A DNA stretch of 64,000 nucleotides from Neckera pumila (Eukaryota; Streptophyta; Bryopsida; Hypnales; Neckeraceae), in the NCBI GenBank assembly GCA_963969595.1, contig OZ018418.1, positions 8,313,001-8,377,000 on the forward strand. The letters run 5' to 3'. The notes under the pieces are model-generated. The model did no database searches, was not told the DNA's origin, and saw only the letters and a list, made by a program, of their open reading frames with translations. This document shows, piece after piece, positions 57,745 to 64,000 of this stretch. The position numbers and the translations under genes are program-made. How positions within the stretch are numbered: position 1 is the stretch's first letter; every line of letters starts with the position of its first letter.

Positions 57745-57769
57745 CTCCCAAACTTATGAATATGATGTT
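57745..57769 (-). repeat. Right terminal inverted repeat of element B
   Basis: Ends ..CTTATGAATATGATGTT, followed by the duplicated ACAA and resumed satellite. Confidence 0.85.
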
Positions 57770-60700
57770 ACAACTTCTACATTTTTATGTTCATCCCAAC
57801 AAATACTGTTTTGAATAGCACTTATGGAGTGAGGTTTCTTTGAACCGCAAGACAGGGGTTCCATTTCATAGTCATGTGGTCCATTTTGGAAAAAGTTGCA
57901 TGGATGATTTCCGCTCATGAATCGTAACTTCATTAGCAGAGTATTTACAACTTCTACATTTTACTTTTTCATCCCAATGTGTACTATATTGAATCGTTAC
58001 GGAATGAAGAGTCTTTGGACTCCAAGACAAAGGTTCCATTTCTTAGTTACGTGGTCCAGTTTGGGAGAAGTTGCATGGATTGTTTTCGCTCATGAATCTA
58101 AACTTTATAAGCGGACTATTTACAACTTCAACATTTTTATTTTCATTCCAACATGTACTATTTTGAATAGGACTTATGGAATGAGATTCCTTTGGACAAA
58201 AGGACGAGGATTCCATTTCTTAGTTACGTGGTCCATTTTGGGAGAAGTTGCATGGGTTGTTTCCGCTCATGAATCTAAACTTTATAAGCGGACTATTTAC
58301 AACTTCAACATTTTTATTTTCATTCCAACATGTACTATTTTAAATAGGACTCATGGAATGAGATTCCTTTGGACAAAAGGACGAGGATTCCATTTCTTAG
58401 TTACGTGGTCCATTTTGGGAGAAGTTGCATGGATTGTTTCCGCTCATGAATCTTAACTTCATGAGCAGACTATTTACAACTTCTACATTTTATTTTCATC
58501 ACAACATATAATATTTTGATAAGGACTTATGGATGGAGGTTTCCTTGAACCACAAGACGAGGGTTCCATTTCTTAGTTACGTGGTCCATTTTAGAAAAAG
58601 GTGCATGGATTGTTTCCGCTTATGAATCTTAACTTCATGAATAGACTATTTACAACTTCTACATTTTTTTCTTCATCCCAACATGTACTATTTTGAATCG
58701 GATTTATGGAATAAGGTTTCTCTAGACCACAAGACAAGGGTCCCATTTCTTAGTTACGTGGTCCATTTTGTGAAAAGTTGAATGGATTGTTTCTGCTCAT
58801 GAATCTTAACTTCATGAGCAGAGTATTTACAACTTCTACATTTTTTTCTTCTTCCTAACATGTACTATTTTGAATCGGACTTATAAAATGAGGTTTCTTT
58901 GGACCACAAGACGGAGGTCCCATTTCTTAGTTACGTGGTCCATTTTGTGAAAACTTGCACGGATTGTTTCCGCTTATGAATCTTAATTTTATAAGCGGAC
59001 TATTTACAACTTCTACATTTATTTTTTTAATCCCAACTTGTACCATTTTGAATAGGACGTATGGAATGAGGTTTCATTGGACCAAAAGACGAGGATTCCA
59101 TTTCCTAGTAATGTAATCTGTTTTGGGAAAAGTTGCATGGATTGTTTCCGCTCATGAATCTTAACTTTATGAGTGGACTGTTTAAGACTTCCACATATTT
59201 TTATTCATCTCAACCTGTACTATTTTGAATAGGACTCATGGAATGAGGTTTCTTTGGACCACAAGATAGAGGTTCCATTTTCTAGTTATGTGGTCCATTT
59301 CGGAAAAACTTGCATGGATTGTTTCCGCTCATGAATCTTAACTTCATCAGCGAACTTTTTACAACTTCCACATTTTTATTTTCATTCCAACATGTACTAT
59401 TTTGAATAGGACTTACGGAATGAGGTTTCCTTGAACCATAGGGCGGTAATTCCATTTTTTAGTTACGTGGTCCATTTTAGAAAAAGTTGCATGGATTGTT
59501 TCCGCTCGTGAATCTTAACTTCATGAGTAGAGTATTTATAACTTCTACATTTATTTTTTCATCCCAATAGGTACTAATTGGAATCGGACTTATGGAATGA
59601 GGTTTCTCTGAACAACAGGACGGGGGTTCCATTTCTTCATTATGTGGTTCATTTTGGGAAAAGTTGCATGGATTATATCCGCTCATAAATTTTAACTTCA
59701 TTAGCGGAGTCTTTACAACTTCTACATCTTTTTTATCATCCCAACAAGTACTATTTTGAATAGAACTTATAGAATGATGTTTCTTTGGACCAAAGGACAA
59801 GGATTCCTTTTCTTAGTTACGAGGTCCATTTTGGGTGAAGTTGCATGGTTGTTTCTGCTCATGAATCTTAACTTCATGAGAAGACTATTTATAACTTCAA
59901 CATTTTTTTTTCATTCCAACGTGTACTATTTTGAATAGGACGTGTGGAATGAGGTTTCAGTGGACTACAGGACAGGGGTTCCATTTCTTAGTTACGTGGT
60001 CCATTTTGGGAAAAGTTGAATGGATTGTTTCCGCTCATGAATCTTAACTTTATGAGTAGACTATTTAAAACTTCCACATATTTTTATTCATCTCAACCTG
60101 TACTATTTTGAATAAAACTCATGGAATGAGGTTTCTTTGAATGAAAAGACGGAGGTTCCATTTTTTAGTTATGTGGTCCATTTCGGGAAAAGTTGCATGG
60201 ATTGTTTCCGCTCATGAATCTTAACTTCATGAGCAGTGTATTTACAACTTCTACATTTTTTTCCTCATCCCAACGTATACTAGTTTGAATAGGACTTATG
60301 GAATGAGGTTTCATTGAACCACAAGACGGGGGTCTCGTTTCTTAGTTACGTGGTCCATTTTAGGAGAAGTTGCATGGATTATTTCCGCTCATGAATCTTA
60401 ACTTCATAAGCAGAGTATTTACAACTTCTACATTTTTTTTTCATCACAACAGGTACTATTTGGAATAGGACTTATAGAATGAGGTTTCTTTGGACCAAAG
60501 GACGAGGATTCCTTTTCTTACTAATGTGGTCCATTTTGAGTGAAGTTGCATGGATTGTTTCCGCTTATGAATCTTAACTTCATGAGAAGACTATTTACAA
60601 CTTCAACATTTTTTTTTTCATTTCAGTGTGTACTATTTTCAATAGGACTTATAGAATGAGGTTTCTGTGAACCGCATGATGGGGGTCCCATTTCTTACTG

Positions 60701-63700
60701 ACATGGTCCATTTTGGAAAAAGTTGCATGGATTGTTCCCACTCATGACTCTTAACTTCATGAGCGGAGTATTTACAACTTCAACATACTTATCTTTATGC
60801 CAACGAGTACTATTTGGATTTGGATTTATGGAATGAGGTTTCTTTGAACTGCAGGAAGGAGGTTCCATTTCTTAGTTACCTGGTCCATTTTGGGAAAAAT
60901 TGCATGGATTATTTTTGCTCATGAATCCTAACTTCATGAGCGATCTATTTACAACTTCTACATATTTATGTTCATTCCAACGTGTACTATTTTGAATCCG
61001 ATTTATAGAATGAGGTTTCTTTGAACCACCAAACGGGGGTCCTATTTCTTAGTTACGTGGTCCATTTTGGAAAAAGTTATATGGATTGTTTCCGCTCATG
61101 AATCTTAACTTCATGAGCGGACTATCTACAACTTCTACATTTTCTTCTTGATTCCAACATGTACTATTTTGAATAGGACTTATGGAATAAGGTTTCCTTG
61201 AAACGCAAGACGCAGTTGCATTTTTTAGATATGTGGTCCGTTTTGGAAAAAGTTGCATGGATTGATTCCGGTCATGAATCTTAACTTCATGAGCGGAGTA
61301 TTTACAACTTCTACATTTTCTTCCTCATCCCAAGGTGAACTATTTTGAATAGGACTTATAGAATGAGGTTTGTTTGAAACGTAGGATGGGGGTTCCATTT
61401 CTTAGTCATGTGGTCCATTTTGGAAAAAGTTGCATGGATATTTCCACTCATGAATCTTACCTTTATGCACGGAGTATTTACAAGTTCTACATTTTTCTTT
61501 TCATCCCAACGTGTACTACTTTGAATAGGACTTACGGAATGATGTTTCTTTGAACCGCAAGAAAGGGGTTCCATTTCTTAGTTACGTGGTTCATTTTGGA
61601 AAAAGTCGCATGGATTATTTCCGCTCATGAATCTTACCTTCATCACCGGAGTATTTACAACTTCTACATTTTTTTCATCATCCCAATATGTACTATTTTG
61701 AGTCGGACTTATGGAATGAGGTTTCTTTGAACTGCAAGACGGGGGTCCCATTTCTTAGTTACGTGGTCCATTTTGGGAAAAGTTGAATAGATTTTTTCCG
61801 CTCATGAATCTTAACTTTATAAGCGGAGTATTTACAACTTCTACATTTATTTTTTTCATTCCAATATGTACTATTTTGAATAGGACATATGGAATAAGGT
61901 TTCCTTGGACCTTTAGGACGGAGGTTTCACTGAACCGCAGTTTTGGGGAAAAGTTGCATGGATGATTTTTCTTCATTCCAACATGTACTATTTTCAAACG
62001 GACTTATGGAATGAGGTTTCTTTGAACCGCTGGATGGGGGTCCCATTTCTTAGTTACGTGGTCTATTTTGGAAAAAGTTGCATGGATGATTTCCGCTCAT
62101 GAATCTTAACTTCATTAGCAGAGTATTTACAACTTCTACATTTTACTTTTTCATCCCAACGTGTACTATTTTGAATCGTTACGGAATGAAGAGTCTTTGG
62201 ACTCCAAGACAAAGGTTCCATTTCTTAGTTACGTGGTCCAGTTTGGGAGAAGTTGCATGGATTGTTTTCGCTCATGAATCTAAACTTTATAAGCGGACTA
62301 TTTACAACTTCAACATTTTTATTTTCATTCCAACATGTACTATTTTGAATAGGACGTATGGAATGAGGTTTCCTTGAAATACAGGACGGGGGTTCCATTT
62401 TTTAGTTACGTGGTGCATTTTAGGAAAAGTTGCATGGATTGTTTCCATTCTTTAATCTTAACTTCATTAGCAGAGTATTTACAACTTCTACATTTTTTTT
62501 TCATCCCAATGTGTACTATTTTAAATAGGACTCATGGAATGAGGTTTCTTTGGACCAAAGGATGAGGATTCCTTTTCTTAGTAACGTGGTCCATTTGGGG
62601 TGAAGTTGCATGGATTATTTCCGCTCATGAATCTTAACTTCATCAGCGAAGTATTGACAACTTCTACATTTTTTTCTTCATCCCAACCTGTACTATTTTG
62701 AATGGGACTTATAGAATGAGGTTTTTTTGAACCGCTAGACGGGGTTCCCATTTCTTACTAACGTGGTCCCTTTTGTGGAAAGTTGCATGGATTATTTCCG
62801 CTCATGAATCTTAACTTCATGTGCGAAGTCTTTACAACTTCTACATTTTTTTCCACATCCCAATGTGTACTATTTTGAATAGTACTTATAAAATGAGGTT
62901 TGTTTGAACCGTAGGATGGGGGTTCCATTTCTTAGTCTTGTGGTCCATTTTGAAAAAAGTTGCATGGATTATTTTGGCTCATGAATCTGAACATCATGAG
63001 CAGAGTATTTACAACTTCTACATTTCTTTTTCAATCCCAATGTGTACTATTTTGAACAGCACTTGTGGAATGAGGTTTCTTTGACACACAGAACGATGGT
63101 TGCATTTCCTAGTAATGTAATCTGTTTTGGGAAAAGTTGCATGGATTGCTTCCGCTCATGAATCTTAACTTCATGAGCGGACTATTTACTACTTCTACAT
63201 TTTTTTTCCAATCCTAACTTGTACTATTTTGAATCGGACTTATGGAATGAGGTTCCGTTGAACAGCAAGACGAAGGTCCCATTTTTTAGTTATGTGGTTC
63301 ATTTTGGGAAAAGTAGCATGGATTATATCTGCTCGTAAATCTGAACTTCATTAGCGGAATATTTACAACTTCTACATCTTTTTTATCATCCCACTGTGTA
63401 CTATTTTGAATAGAACTTATGGAATAAGGTTTGTTTGAACCGCAAGATGGGGATTGCATTTCTTAGTTTTGCTATCCATTTTGGCACAAGTTGCATGGGT
63501 TGTTTCCGCTCATGAATCTTAACAGCATGATTAGAGTATTTACAACTTCTACATTTTTTTTTTAATTCCAACGTGTACCCTTTTGAATAGGACTTATGGA
63601 ATGAGGTTTCTTTGAACTTCAAGACAAGGGTCCCATTTCTTACTAACATGGTCTATTTTGTGAAAAGTTGCATGGATTGTTTCCACTCATGAATCTTAAC

Positions 63701-64000
63701 TTCATAAGCAGAGTACTTACAACTTCTACATTTTTATTTTCATCCCAACGTATACTATTTTGAATAAGACTTGTGGAATGAGATTTCTTTGGACCACGGG
63801 ATGGGAGTCCCATTTCTTAGTTATGTGGTTCATTTTGGGAATAGTTGCATGGACTGATTCCGCTCATGAATCTTAACTTCATGAGCGGACTATTTAAAAT
63901 TTCTACAATTTCATTTTTCATTCCAACGTGTACTATTTTGAGTAGGACTTATGGAATGAGGTTTCTTTGAACTCAGGACAACGGATTTCATTTCTTAATT
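57770..64000. repeat. 177-bp satellite, right block (about 35 monomers, runs off the window)
   Basis: Anchors TTTACAACTTC recur every 175-177 bp (57770, 57947, 58122, 58299, 58476 and on). Monomers are strongly diverged from each other overall, except a block at 57917-58200 that is nearly repeated at 62099-62380. Because 177 is three times 59, a frame can stay open across monomers (57917-58456), which is not evidence of a gene. The monomer size is in the range of plant centromeric or heterochromatic satellites. Confidence 0.96.

Larger units (their letters stand above)
35635..57769. mobile_element. Element B: 22.1-kb two-gene TIR transposon inserted in satellite DNA
   Basis: The left end reads AACATCATATTCATTACTTT and the right end, inward, reads AACATCATATTCATAAGTTT; matching continues to GGGAG. 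It is flanked by ACAA on both sides (35631-35634, 57770-57773). Satellite monomers before and after the element join into one normal unit when the element and one ACAA are removed. It carries a transposase-like gene (minus, 38809 to 36400) and a ParB/HAD-like gene (plus, 49760 to 56644), diverging from a repeat-rich centre. Gene order relative to orientation is the mirror image of element A, and proteins are clearly homologous but diverged. Both genes have stops, so this copy is non-autonomous now. Confidence 0.86.

Noticed and set aside
57917..58456. A 179-codon open frame inside the satellite, apparently a repeat protein
   Set aside because: The monomer is 177 bp, a multiple of three, so a frame can stay open across repeats by chance. 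The translation is just the satellite, with no gene signals.

Overview
This is nuclear DNA of a land plant. The supporting signs are spliced genes with GT..AG introns, plant telomere-type CCCTAAA runs, a CACTA-type MITE, a 177-bp satellite, and decay patterns expected under plant non-CG methylation. I cannot name the species; a non-seed plant is possible but unproven. Almost everything here is repeats and mobile DNA, and it looks pericentromeric or heterochromatic. I see no intact housekeeping gene.

The window is organised by two very large, related DNA transposons. Element A (5463-28572, 23.1 kb) has 27-bp terminal inverted repeats (TIRs) with one mismatch and a 4-bp target duplication, TTAA. 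Element B (35635-57769, 22.1 kb) has related TIRs and a 4-bp duplication, ACAA. Both have the same plan: two genes transcribed away from each other out of a long AT-rich centre. One gene encodes a transposase-like protein with HDKMD, DNAxGDNKN and VGHTH[ED]xID motifs, of the type called DUF7869 or Sola-like. The other encodes a large modular protein with a ParB/sulfiredoxin-like NGQH[SC] domain, a helical middle, a basic coiled-coil linker and a C-terminal FCP1/NIF-like HAD domain. All four gene copies are broken by stops, frameshifts or insertions. A and B are strongly diverged, so they are separate lineages of one family.

Both elements carry many short imperfect palindromes, clustered in the presumed 5' introns of both genes and recurring in internal introns of the ParB/HAD gene. 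The palindrome is element-specific: ATTACCTTCG-N3-CGAAGGTAAT in A and TTAACTCG-N3-CGAGTTAA in B. The layout (CG / 3-nt centre / CG) and the outer TTA..TAA are shared. A two-gene transposon that encodes a ParB-like protein and carries arrays of palindromic sites is the most interesting system here.

Nesting gives a relative history. Element B sits inside a 177-bp satellite array (34795-35634 and 57770-64000). Element A sits inside a smaller CCGGA-rich element (28573-32083 plus a 35-bp remnant at 5428-5462). A second CCGGA-rich element (21871-25834) later inserted into the transposase gene of element A. A 238-bp CACTA-type hairpin MITE (12647-12884) inserted into its ParB/HAD gene. Both later insertions sit inside reading frames that rejoin in phase when the insert plus one target duplication is removed, which fixes their boundaries. 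Flanks 1-5427 and 32084-34794 hold no confidently identified gene, apart from an unrecognised small three-exon gene at about 33.85-34.75 kb (minus strand).
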